A stretch of DNA of 12,985 nucleotides from Actinomycetes bacterium (GTDB taxonomy: Bacteria; Actinomycetota; Actinomycetes; Propionibacteriales; Propionibacteriaceae), in contig JAEYUH010000127.1 of NCBI GenBank assembly GCA_023432725.1, forward strand, positions 1 through 12,985, written 5' to 3'. The notes below the pieces were generated by a model. That model searched no databases. It worked only from the letters and a program-made list of their open reading frames with translations, and was not told where the DNA came from. Positions 1-6,419 of the stretch are shown piece by piece. A program made the position numbers and the translations under genes. Position 1 is the stretch's first letter. Every line of letters begins with the position of its first letter.

Positions 1-531
1 CGGGTGGTCGGTCGGCAGGGCCACCACGAACTCGTCCATCCCGAGTTCGACCCTGCGGTAGCCGGGCGGCACGGCGGGTCCTTCGAACGGGAGCTCGGTG
101 TGCACCTCGACGTCGGCCTCCCCCATCGCCTCCGACCCGTCGGATTCCTTGATCGACAGCTCGAGGGTCAGCCCAGGGAACTCCTGGCGCAGGGTCCGCG
201 CCACCACCGGCATCCACGTGTAGGCGGCGGAGGCGAACGTGGCGATGGTCAGGCGGGAGGTCTCCCCGTCTCGCAGCTCGCGGCTGCGGGCGTCGAGATG
301 ACGCATCGCCTCCAGGACCTCACCGCTCGCCCTCGCCAGCTCGATGCCTGCCGGGGTAGGGCGGATACCGCGTCCGACCCGCTCGATCAGGCTGAACCCG
401 ACCTCCTTCTCGAGGGTGTGGATGTGCTGGCTGACAGTGGAGGGGGTGTACCCCAGCCGGTGCGCGGTGGCGGTCACCGAACCGCTCGCGACCACCGCCC
501 GGAGGATGCGCAATTTGCCCACATCTAGCAC
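1..531 (-). CDS. LysR-family transcriptional regulator (3' end beyond window)
   Basis: This is a DNA-binding transcription factor of the LysR type, of which the first 177 residues are present. The protein opens MLDVGKLRILRAVVASGSV, the usual opening of actinobacterial LysR proteins. A winged helix-turn-helix follows at about residues 17-45, with TATAHRLGYTPSTVSQHI as the recognition region. The wing continues into the linker helix at residues 50-90 (RPTPAGIELARASGEV). The effector-binding domain begins near residue 93 (LTIATFASAAYTWMPVVA) and is cut by the window edge. I chose the GTG start because it gives the family-typical N-terminus; no good Shine-Dalgarno precedes it. The gene diverges from a small open frame across a palindromic cluster, the classic LysR layout. 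Full-length members are near 300 residues, so about 120 are missing. The ligand cannot be inferred. Confidence 0.9.
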   Translation of the reverse strand, partial: MLDVGKLRILRAVVASGSVTATAHRLGYTPSTVSQHIHTLEKEVGFSLIERVGRGIRPTPAGIELARASGEVLEAMRHLDARSRELRDGETSRLTIATFASAAYTWMPVVARTLRQEFPGLTLELSIKESDGSEAMGEADVEVHTELPFEGPAVPPGYRRVELGMDEFVVALPTDHP

Positions 532-551
532 GGCAGCATCATACGGCAGTA

Positions 552-591
552 CCGAACGATCATTCGGAAAAGGCGGCTTGTCCCGAATGAT
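552..591. promoter_or_regulatory. Candidate LysR operator: three CCGAAYGAT half-sites
   Basis: Positions 552-567 read CCGAACGATCATTCGG, a 16-base palindrome with one mismatched pair. Its right half, ATCATTCGG (559-567), is also a perfect inverted repeat of CCGAATGAT at 583-591, across a 15-base spacer. The cluster lies 20 bases upstream of the LysR start and 21 bases upstream of the divergent small gene. LysR tetramers commonly bind one high-affinity palindrome and a neighbouring activation half-site, which matches this arrangement. That this particular LysR binds here is inference. Confidence 0.65.
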
Positions 592-612
592 TGGCTGGGC
601 CACGCTGAAGCC

Positions 613-777
613 ATGTTGGTCTACCGGGTCGCCGATCGCGACCATGAGCGCCTGGTCACCGAACTGGGGATCCTCGCCCAGTACGACGGTTCGCGCCCCT
701 CCTATACCCCTCCCCGCCGCAGCCTGCTGTCCCGCCTCGCCCCACGCCAGGCTCGCCGGCCGGCTGCCGCCCTCTAG
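613..777 (+). CDS. Small hypothetical protein divergent from LysR gene (54 aa)
   Basis: This is an ATG-started frame of 54 codons ending in TAG. The product begins MLVYRVADRDHERLVTELGI and ends in a basic, proline- and arginine-rich tail (SRPSYTPPRRSLLSRLAPRQ and onward). It has no signal peptide or membrane span, and I recognise no family. Support for coding comes from strong G/C bias at third codon positions, like the neighbouring genes, and from its place directly across the palindromic operator from the LysR gene. No clear Shine-Dalgarno is visible; CTGAAG just before the ATG is weak. It ends before a 12-base-pair hairpin, consistent with a one-gene transcript. A chance frame in GC-rich DNA remains possible. 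Confidence 0.5.
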   Translation: MLVYRVADRDHERLVTELGILAQYDGSRPSYTPPRRSLLSRLAPRQARRPAAAL

Positions 778-847
778 GGGCGTTCCTGCCGGACTCGTGA
801 CCCGGCGAGAGCGCCGCTGCGCGACAACGAGGTCGCGCGCACCGCGC

Positions 848-879
848 CCCCGGGGGTCTTTGAGTGGAGACCCCCGGGG
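848..879. terminator. Hairpin at convergent junction
   Basis: A perfect 12-base inverted repeat (CCCCGGGGGTCT at 848-859 and AGACCCCCGGGG at 868-879) encloses an 8-base loop. It lies between the small plus-strand gene and the end of the minus-strand operon, so it could stop transcription from either side. No U-tract follows on either strand, which is common for GC-rich actinobacterial terminators. Confidence 0.6.
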
Positions 880-930
880 AAAGCGGGATCAGAGTCGATG
901 CGTCGACAACGGCGTCGCGCAGACTGCGCC

Positions 931-958
931 CCCCGGGGCCCCGCCAGGGGCCTCGGGG
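931..958 (-). terminator. Hairpin just downstream of the dehydrogenase gene
   Basis: CCCCGGGGCCCC (931-942) pairs with GGGGCCTCGGGG (947-958) over 12 pairs, one of them a G-U wobble, around a GCCA loop. It starts 22 bases beyond the stop codon of the last operon gene, the expected place for its terminator. No U-tract is present. Confidence 0.55.
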
Positions 959-980
959 ACAGCGCGGCCGTGACCAGCGA

Positions 981-2426
981 CTACCGCTGCCCGCCCGGGT
1001 AGCCGGCCCCGAGGCCGAGCGATTCCGGACGGCTGTGCCGCCCCCAGAAGCCGCTCGGTGCGAACAGCCTGCCCACCACTGTGTCGAGCTGCCCGACGTC
1101 GGCCAGCAACTCGAGCACGGTGTAGCGGGTGCGGATCATGTGGGCGGTGAAGTGGGTGGCCCTGAACCGTGACTGGTCGATGCCGATCAGCGCCGGGTGG
1201 TGCGGGGCGCCCGCGGTGCGCAGCATGGCAGCCGCCTGCTGTGGGGTGACCAGCTGCGGGATCACGCGTTCCCTGATCCGCGGCCAGGACCGCTGGATCT
1301 GCGCCAGCCGCTCCCGCAGCTGATCGCCGCCGAGGTTCTTCGCCAGCGAGACCTCGACCGCCTGGTCGGCGAGCTGGGCGGGCACCGCGGCCCTGACCCT
1401 GGCCTCGACGCTGGCATCGCTCGGGGCCCGCGCCACTGTCGCCTCCACGTCGAGTCGGGTGAGGTCGAGGTCGAGGGCGAGCTCCCAGATCGCACAGGAC
1501 GCGACCGTGCCCACCGCGACCTTGAAACCGTGGGACAGCGGCGGCTCCCAGTCCAGGCCGTGGCCCTCCATCTCCCAGATGTGCGAGAACTGGTGGCCCG
1601 CCCCGGAGGCAGGCCGTGAGCTCTTGGTCGCCTGCATCGCAAGGCCGGACAACAGGTTGCCCTCGGCCAGCCGCGCGATCGCCGCCGGGTCGCCGGCCGC
1701 AATCGCCGCCGGGTCCCCCAGCGCCTCGCCAAGGGAGTCCTGCACCAGGTGCCACACCTCGGGGTCGATCGGCTCCACACCCAGCCCGTCGGCCAGGATC
1801 CAGTCCGCGCCGGCGGGGATCTTCTCGATCAGGTCGCCGTAGCCGGTGGCGGTCAGCCGTTGCGGCGCCCGCACCATGATGTCGAGGTCGGCCACAAGGC
1901 CCGCCGGTGCGGGGCAGTCCCGGGTGATCTTGAACCCGTCGCGGGTGATGGATGCGCCGTAGGCGCTGTACCCGTCCACCGAGGCGGCGGTGCAGACGTT
2001 GAGGTAGGGGCGCCCAAGCTCACCGCAGGCGAGCTTCGTGAGGTCGTTGAGGGTGCCGGCCGCGATCGAGCAGGCGACGGTGTCCGGCAGCTCCGCCAGC
2101 CGCTCCCGCACGATCTCGACGTTGTCGTAGGACGCGTACAGCGTCGGGGTGCCGGGGAAGACCAGCGGGTCGGCGGCGAACTCGACGCCCGCGGCCGTCA
2201 GCGAGTCGAGCACCTGCTGCCCCGCCGCCGCCAGCGTGTTCCCGTCGGCCACCACCAGCACCTTCTTGCCGGGGAAGAGCCTGACGAACAGCTCGCCGGT
2301 ACGGCCGACCACCCCGGCGCCGAACTCGATGGCGCGGGTCTCGTCGGCGTTCTGCAGCGCCCTGTCGAGCAGTGACACCGGGGCCCCGCGCTGATGGGTG
2401 GTGGCTGCCTGCGTCGTGCCGGTCAT
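981..2426 (-). CDS. egsA: sn-Glycerol-1-phosphate dehydrogenase, AraM/EgsA family
   Basis: Members of this family interconvert sn-glycerol-1-phosphate and dihydroxyacetone phosphate with NAD(P)(H) in the cytoplasm. The protein has 481 residues. A Rossmann-like segment (KKVLVVADGNT, 54-64) is followed by the nucleotide/phosphate loop AAGTLNDLTK (122-131). Next comes SVDGYSAYGASIT (149-161), then the metal-site pieces GYGDLI (Asp198), SGAGHQFSH (His278) and LSHGF (His299), matching the Asp-His-His metal ligands of dehydroquinate synthase-like dehydrogenases. The C-terminal part is helical and longer than in archaeal EgsA, closer to bacterial AraM in size. The start is fixed by an ATGA overlap with the phosphatase gene, so the two are probably translationally coupled, as araL and araM are neighbours in Bacillus. 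Family assignment is firm. Direction of the reaction is inferred: the transporter context suggests catabolism, not lipid synthesis. Confidence 0.88.
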   Translation of the reverse strand: MTGTTQAATTHQRGAPVSLLDRALQNADETRAIEFGAGVVGRTGELFVRLFPGKKVLVVADGNTLAAAGQQVLDSLTAAGVEFAADPLVFPGTPTLYASYDNVEIVRERLAELPDTVACSIAAGTLNDLTKLACGELGRPYLNVCTAASVDGYSAYGASITRDGFKITRDCPAPAGLVADLDIMVRAPQRLTATGYGDLIEKIPAGADWILADGLGVEPIDPEVWHLVQDSLGEALGDPAAIAAGDPAAIARLAEGNLLSGLAMQATKSSRPASGAGHQFSHIWEMEGHGLDWEPPLSHGFKVAVGTVASCAIWELALDLDLTRLDVEATVARAPSDASVEARVRAAVPAQLADQAVEVSLAKNLGGDQLRERLAQIQRSWPRIRERVIPQLVTPQQAAAMLRTAGAPHHPALIGIDQSRFRATHFTAHMIRTRYTVLELLADVGQLDTVVGRLFAPSGFWGRHSRPESLGLGAGYPGGQR

Positions 2427-3289
2427 CTCGCCACCCCTACGGGAGGCTGCTCCTGCGACCAGCCGAGCTCGCTCCACACCTGCGCGGGAAGGATCTGGTC
2501 GACCCGCTCCACGACAAAGGTGGGACGCCGCCCCGCCGGGGTCGAGAGCACCTCGTCGAGCGTGGAGTCCCCTGTCAGCGGCATCGCCGAGGCCATGCCC
2601 GACCTGACCGCGAGTTCGATGTCGGTCTGCAGCCGGTCGCCCACCATCAGGCAGCGGCGCGGGTCGAGGTTCAGCCCTGCGAGCGCCTCGCCGACCATCG
2701 CAGGATCGGGCTTGCCGACCACCTGCTGGCACCGGGTGCCCGTGCTCGCCTCGATCGCCGCCACGACGGCGGCGCAGTCCGGTTCTCCCCTGCCGCCCGG
2801 GAACGGGCAGTACCGGTCGGGATTGGTGGCGACGAGGATGGCCCGCTTGTGGAACCAGATCGCGTCGAAGGCGATCTGCAGTTTGCGGTAGTCGAAGCCG
2901 CGGTCGTACGAGGCCACCACGATGTCGATCTCGGCGGGGTCCTCGCTCATCGCAATCCCCGCCGCCGCGAAGGCGTCGACGAGCGGTTGCTCTGCGATCG
3001 GGAACACTGTGGCCCCCGGGTGGTGGGCGAGCAGCCACCTGGTCATCGTCGCGACGGTGTTCGCGATGTCCTCCACCGGTGTCGGCAGGCCAAGCCTGCC
3101 CAGCTTCTCGGCATACTGTGCCGGGTCCTTGGTGGGGTTGTTGGAAAGGAACCGGACGGGGATCCCCCGCCGCCGGAGTTCCTGGACCAGCCGCCGGGCG
3201 CCGGGCAGTAACCCGTCGCCGAGGTAGATGGTCCCGTCCAGGTCGAACAGGTACGCGTCGTAGAGCCCGGTCGGGCGACCGAGGGCCAT
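2423..3289 (-). CDS. HAD-superfamily class IIA phosphatase (AraL/NagD-like)
   Basis: This is a 288-residue cytoplasmic hydrolase, probably a Mg2+-dependent phosphatase of small phosphorylated metabolites. HAD motif I is FDLDGT with nucleophile Asp16 and acid/base Asp18. Motif II is FLSNN (Ser49, Asn50). Motif III is Lys193 in VVGKPDP, and motif IV is MVGDRLQTDI (Asp218 and Asp223). The C2-type cap lies between motifs II and III (about 75-185). This order and length fit the NagD/AraL/4-nitrophenylphosphatase group. GAAGGAG about nine bases before the ATG supports the start. It overlaps the dehydrogenase gene by four bases. Likely substrates, by context, are glycerol phosphate or another sugar phosphate. 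AraL itself acts on several sugar phosphates, so a housekeeping detoxifying role is an alternative. Confidence 0.88.
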   Translation of the reverse strand: MALGRPTGLYDAYLFDLDGTIYLGDGLLPGARRLVQELRRRGIPVRFLSNNPTKDPAQYAEKLGRLGLPTPVEDIANTVATMTRWLLAHHPGATVFPIAEQPLVDAFAAAGIAMSEDPAEIDIVVASYDRGFDYRKLQIAFDAIWFHKRAILVATNPDRYCPFPGGRGEPDCAAVVAAIEASTGTRCQQVVGKPDPAMVGEALAGLNLDPRRCLMVGDRLQTDIELAVRSGMASAMPLTGDSTLDEVLSTPAGRRPTFVVERVDQILPAQVWSELGWSQEQPPVGVAR

Positions 3290-3315
3290 TGATCTTCACT
3301 CCTTCAGGAACACAG

Positions 3316-3361
3316 GGCTCCCCCGGCGCCGCCGTGTGGGAAGGGCGGCGCCGGGTGAGCC
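3316..3361 (-). terminator. Intra-operon hairpin before the phosphatase gene
   Basis: An 18-pair stem with one mismatch is formed by GGCTC-N-CCCGGCGCCGCC (3316-3333) and its complement (3344-3361), around a 10-base loop. It sits 27 bases before the phosphatase start codon. Strength and position suggest partial termination, or a block to exonucleases that keeps the upstream transport mRNA more abundant than the enzyme mRNA. Which of these applies cannot be told from sequence. Confidence 0.5.
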
Positions 3362-3390
3362 GTGGGGCGCCGCCGTCCGGGCGGCACCTA

Positions 3391-3425
3391 CCGCTACCGG
3401 CGCACCGCTCGTCCGCCGGTAGCGG
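3391..3425 (-). other. Second hairpin of the structured spacer
   Basis: Perfect 12-base arms CCGCTACCGGCG (3391-3402) and CGCCGGTAGCGG (3414-3425) enclose an 11-base loop. It is one of four stem-loops between the binding-protein and phosphatase genes. No open frame with gene-like features was seen in the spacer. Confidence 0.55.
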
Positions 3426-3452
3426 GGGAGGGAATCGGGGCGTGGGTGGCCA

Positions 3453-3499
3453 GTGTGACGGCCACGCCGGCCGCTACGGCTCCGGCGGGCCTGTCACAC
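3453..3499 (-). other. Third, longer imperfect hairpin of the spacer
   Basis: Outer arms GTGTGAC (3453-3459) and GTCACAC (3493-3499) flank inner arms CGCCGG (3465-3470) and CCGGCG (3482-3487), separated by symmetrical unpaired segments. The outer arms resemble a CRP-type TGTGA/TCACA pair, but the 33-base gap is far too long for a CRP site, so an RNA stem is the better reading. Confidence 0.4.
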
Positions 3500-3530
3500 C
3501 CGTACGCCGACTCCCTGGCTCGCGGTGGCC

Positions 3531-3567
3531 CCGACAGGTGACGTGGGAGGTTGGCGTCACCTGCCGG
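3531..3567 (-). terminator. Hairpin directly after the binding-protein gene
   Basis: CAGGTGACG (3535-3543) pairs with CGTCACCTG (3555-3563); CCG (3531-3533) and CGG (3565-3567) extend it past one mismatch. The loop has 11 bases. It begins 17 bases past the stop of the binding-protein gene. A second small stem, CTGCCGG (3561-3567) with CCGGCAG (3574-3580), shares bases with its arm, so the two cannot form fully together. Read-through versus stop at this site would set the ratio of transport to enzyme transcripts. Confidence 0.45.
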
Positions 3568-3584
3568 GGGTCACCGGCAGGGCG

Positions 3585-4658
3585 TCAGGCGCCGTGGATC
3601 TCGGTGTAGAGCTCCGTCCACTTCTCGACGACGGCCTCGCGGTTCTCGGTCAGCCACGCCACGTCGCGCTCGACCCACTTGATGGAGTCGCTCGACGGCA
3701 GGAACTCGGAGTTGACCGGGGACGAGGTGGTCATCCGGACGGTGCCGACCGCCTCACCGAAGGCCACCTGGCCCTCAGGGCTCATGATGTAGTTGATGAC
3801 CTTCTTGGCCAGCGGCGCGTTCGGGGCGCCCTGGATCACCGCGGTGCCGAAGGCGGAGGCAGATGTGCCCTCCTCCGGGTAGACCAGCTCGAGGTTCTGC
3901 GCGCCGCTCTTGATCAGCGAGGCGATCCCGTCCTCGTAGGTGAGGCCGGCCACGTATTCGCCGTCCTCGACACTCTTGAACGCCGCCGACGACGAGCCGG
4001 CGATCACCAGACCGTTCTCGAGCAGGCCACGGATGTAGGCCCAGGACTCGTCGGAGTCGTAGCCGTACACCGCCATGATGTTGCTGATGTTGTTCCACGC
4101 CGACGACGACGAGGTCGGATCGGCCATGATCAGCTTGCCCTTCAGCGCCGGGTTCAACAGATCCTCGTAGCCCTTGATCTCGATGCCCAGTTCGGCTGCG
4201 AGAGTCTTGTTCACAGCCAGCGCCACGGTCGAGAGGTGGTCGACGTTGTAGAAGCCGTTCGGGGACCTGTACGCCGGCTGCACCTGGTCCTCGTGGTCGG
4301 ACAGCCAGTGCTCGAACAGCGCGGAGTGCTTGTCGCCGTCGGCGGTGTCGAGTGCGCCCCACATCATGTCGCCCTGCGGGTTGACCGCCTCGGACGCGAT
4401 CCGGGTGGTCAGCTCGCCGCCGGAACCGTTCACGATCTCCACCTCGATGCCGGGGATGGCCTCACCGAGCAGGTCGGTCAGCACGGTGAGGTCGTTCTCG
4501 GTCATGCTGGAGTACAGCACCAGGTTCAGGTTCTCCGGGGCGTCCGAGCTGGCCTCGCCGCCGGGTGCAGCGCTCGGCTCGGCCGCGCCACTGCAGGCGG
4601 CCAGGGAAAGGCTCGCCACCAGCGCGATGCCGAGGGCTGCGAGCTTCTTGATCTTCAC
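3585..4658 (-). CDS. ABC transporter substrate-binding lipoprotein (Fe3+/phosphonate/sugar-phosphate type)
   Basis: This is the extracellular receptor of the adjacent transporter, 357 residues long. The N-terminus is a lipoprotein signal: basic KIKK, a hydrophobic core, then lipobox LAAC with lipidated Cys22, followed by a small-residue linker to about residue 42. The mature fold begins NLNLVLYSSMTEND and belongs to the periplasmic-binding class used for iron, 2-aminoethylphosphonate and hexose phosphates. Serine-rich loops at DPTSSSSAW (180-188) and AGSSSAAF (220-227), and a GTSASAFG segment (264-271), could hold an anionic group. The GTG start is chosen because GAGGAG lies eight or so bases upstream and it gives a proper signal peptide; an upstream in-frame ATG would add 19 polar residues and spoil it. 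The gene lies 84 bases after the permease gene. The ligand is inferred from the enzymes downstream; iron is the main alternative. Confidence 0.85.
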   Translation of the reverse strand: MKIKKLAALGIALVASLSLAACSGAAEPSAAPGGEASSDAPENLNLVLYSSMTENDLTVLTDLLGEAIPGIEVEIVNGSGGELTTRIASEAVNPQGDMMWGALDTADGDKHSALFEHWLSDHEDQVQPAYRSPNGFYNVDHLSTVALAVNKTLAAELGIEIKGYEDLLNPALKGKLIMADPTSSSSAWNNISNIMAVYGYDSDESWAYIRGLLENGLVIAGSSSAAFKSVEDGEYVAGLTYEDGIASLIKSGAQNLELVYPEEGTSASAFGTAVIQGAPNAPLAKKVINYIMSPEGQVAFGEAVGTVRMTTSSPVNSEFLPSSDSIKWVERDVAWLTENREAVVEKWTELYTEIHGA

Positions 4659-4742
4659 GGTGTGTTTCTCCTCTTCGTTGATGAGTGCGGGTGTCAGTAG
4701 GTCTTGCGGTTCCACGCGCCGGGCGGAGGGGCCCGCCGGGCG

Positions 4743-6419
4743 TCACATCTTGATGTCCTCGTCGCGGGTGATCTTGAGGTAGGCGAAGAGGATCGCGCCG
4801 GTGAGCACGGTGAGGATCGCGGAGAAAGCGCAGGCCAGCCCGTAGTTGCCTCGTGAGATCGCCACGTAGGCCGACATCGTCAGCGTGATCGTCTTGTTGT
4901 TGTAGAGGATGATCGCGCTCGACATCTCGGTCACGATCGCCACGAAGCTGAGGATCGCCCCCGAGGTGATGCCGGTCGCCATCATCGGCGTCGTCACGGT
5001 GAAGAAGGTCTTGAGCTTGGACGCGCCCAGGCTGCGGGCGGCCTCCTCCGTGGAGAGCGGCAGGTGCATCAACGTCGCGGTCGCCGATCTGATGGTGTAC
5101 GGCATGCGCCGGATCACCAGGGCGATGATCAGGATCGCCGCGGAGCCGGTCAGCGCCAGCGGACCGCCGTTGAAGGCGAGCACCAGGCCGATGCCGATAA
5201 CGGCGCCCGGCAGGATGTAGGGGATCATCGACAAGGTGTCGATGAAATTGTTGGCGAAGCTGGAGCGCCGCACCACCAAGTAGGCGATCAGGATCGACAG
5301 CACGATGATGATCGCCAGCGAGACGCCGCCGAAGTACAGCGTGTTCCAGATCGAGCGGCCCAACAGTCGGGTCGAGGCCAGCCGGTAGTTGTCCAGCGAG
5401 TAGCCGGGCAGGAACATGGCCGAACTGCTGTTCCGGAACGACAGGTAGATGATGTAGAGCTGCGGCAGGAAAGCCAGGCCCACCAGGCCGTACATGTAGA
5501 TGTACATCAGTGCGCCGCCGAGCCCGCGCGGGTTCTTCTTGTCCACCGGGCGGCTGGCCTTGATGGAGAAGTTGAAGCGGCTGGTCGCGTACTTCTGCAG
5601 CAGGAAGACCGCGGCGGTGACCACGACGCCGATCACGCCGATCGCGGCGGCGAAGTTGTGGTTCTGGCCGGTCTCACCCAGGTACTGGTTGTAGATCTCG
5701 ACGGTGAAGGTGCGGAACCCCTCACCGATCAGCAGCGGGGTGCCGAAGTCGGCGAAGGCGCGCATGAACACCAGCAGCGAGGCGGCCAGCACCGTCGGCA
5801 TGGTCAGCTTGATGATGACCTGCCAGACCCGCTTCAGGCCCGTGCTGCCCATCAGCGAGGCGGCCTCGAGCAGTGAAGTGTCGATGCCCTTGAAGGCGCC
5901 GTTCATGTAGACCGACACCAACGGGAAGAGCTTCAGGCTCAGCACGAACACGATCCCGCCGAAGCCATAGATACTGGCCTCGAACGGCAGCAGCGTGGTG
6001 ACCAGGCCGTTGCGGCCCATCAGCAGGATCCAGGCGTAGGCGCCGATGAACGGTGCCGACATGCATGACAGCACGGCGCCGATGAACAGGTACTTGGAGC
6101 CCTTGAGGTTGTAGTACGTGTAGAAGTACGAGAACGGCACGCCGATCGCGAGCGAGGCGACGGTGACGGCGATGCTGACCAGGAAGCTGTTGCGGATCGT
6201 GCCGAAGTAGTAGTTGCGCGAGAAGAACTTCTCGAAGTGGGCGAGGGTGAACCCGACGTCACCGTCGACGACCGACTCCTTCAACACCTCCCACAACGGG
6301 TAGACGAGGAAGACCCCGAACAACAGCAGGAGCCCGAGGGTGACCAGCATCCAGATGTCCGGACGCTTTGCCTGCCGCTGCCGGGTCGCCGCAGGGGCCG
6401 GCGCGCTGAGCAACGTCAT
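4743..6419 (-). CDS. ABC transporter permease, fused two-domain (FbpB/PhnU-like)
   Basis: This 558-residue inner-membrane protein carries both permease halves of the transporter in one chain. Each half has about six spans; the first half begins near residue 23 (WMLVTLGLLLLFGVFLVYPL) and the second near 303. The two cytoplasmic EAA loops that contact the ATPase are clear: EAASLMGSTGLKRVWQ (185-200) and EEAARSLGASKLKTFF (458-473). Such fused permeases are typical of the Fe3+ and 2-aminoethylphosphonate transporter branch, where a homodimer is not needed. The ATG overlaps the ATPase stop by four bases (ATGA), so the two are coupled. The 84-base gap to the binding-protein gene holds that gene's Shine-Dalgarno but no other convincing element. 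Confidence 0.93.
   Translation of the reverse strand: MTLLSAPAPAATRQRQAKRPDIWMLVTLGLLLLFGVFLVYPLWEVLKESVVDGDVGFTLAHFEKFFSRNYYFGTIRNSFLVSIAVTVASLAIGVPFSYFYTYYNLKGSKYLFIGAVLSCMSAPFIGAYAWILLMGRNGLVTTLLPFEASIYGFGGIVFVLSLKLFPLVSVYMNGAFKGIDTSLLEAASLMGSTGLKRVWQVIIKLTMPTVLAASLLVFMRAFADFGTPLLIGEGFRTFTVEIYNQYLGETGQNHNFAAAIGVIGVVVTAAVFLLQKYATSRFNFSIKASRPVDKKNPRGLGGALMYIYMYGLVGLAFLPQLYIIYLSFRNSSSAMFLPGYSLDNYRLASTRLLGRSIWNTLYFGGVSLAIIIVLSILIAYLVVRRSSFANNFIDTLSMIPYILPGAVIGIGLVLAFNGGPLALTGSAAILIIALVIRRMPYTIRSATATLMHLPLSTEEAARSLGASKLKTFFTVTTPMMATGITSGAILSFVAIVTEMSSAIILYNNKTITLTMSAYVAISRGNYGLACAFSAILTVLTGAILFAYLKITRDEDIKM

Noticed and set aside
2427..3299. Extended open frame giving the dehydrogenase a 291-residue N-terminal addition
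   Set aside because: This stretch is the phosphatase gene read in another frame and is Arg/Pro/Gly-rich without motifs. The ATGA overlap start gives a normal dehydrogenase N-terminus.
3289..4658. GTGAAGATCAA occurs both at the start of the binding-protein gene (4658-4648) and just before the phosphatase ATG (3299-3289)
   Set aside because: Eleven shared bases at two translation starts look striking, but the frames differ and nothing around them aligns; chance or shared start-region composition is enough.
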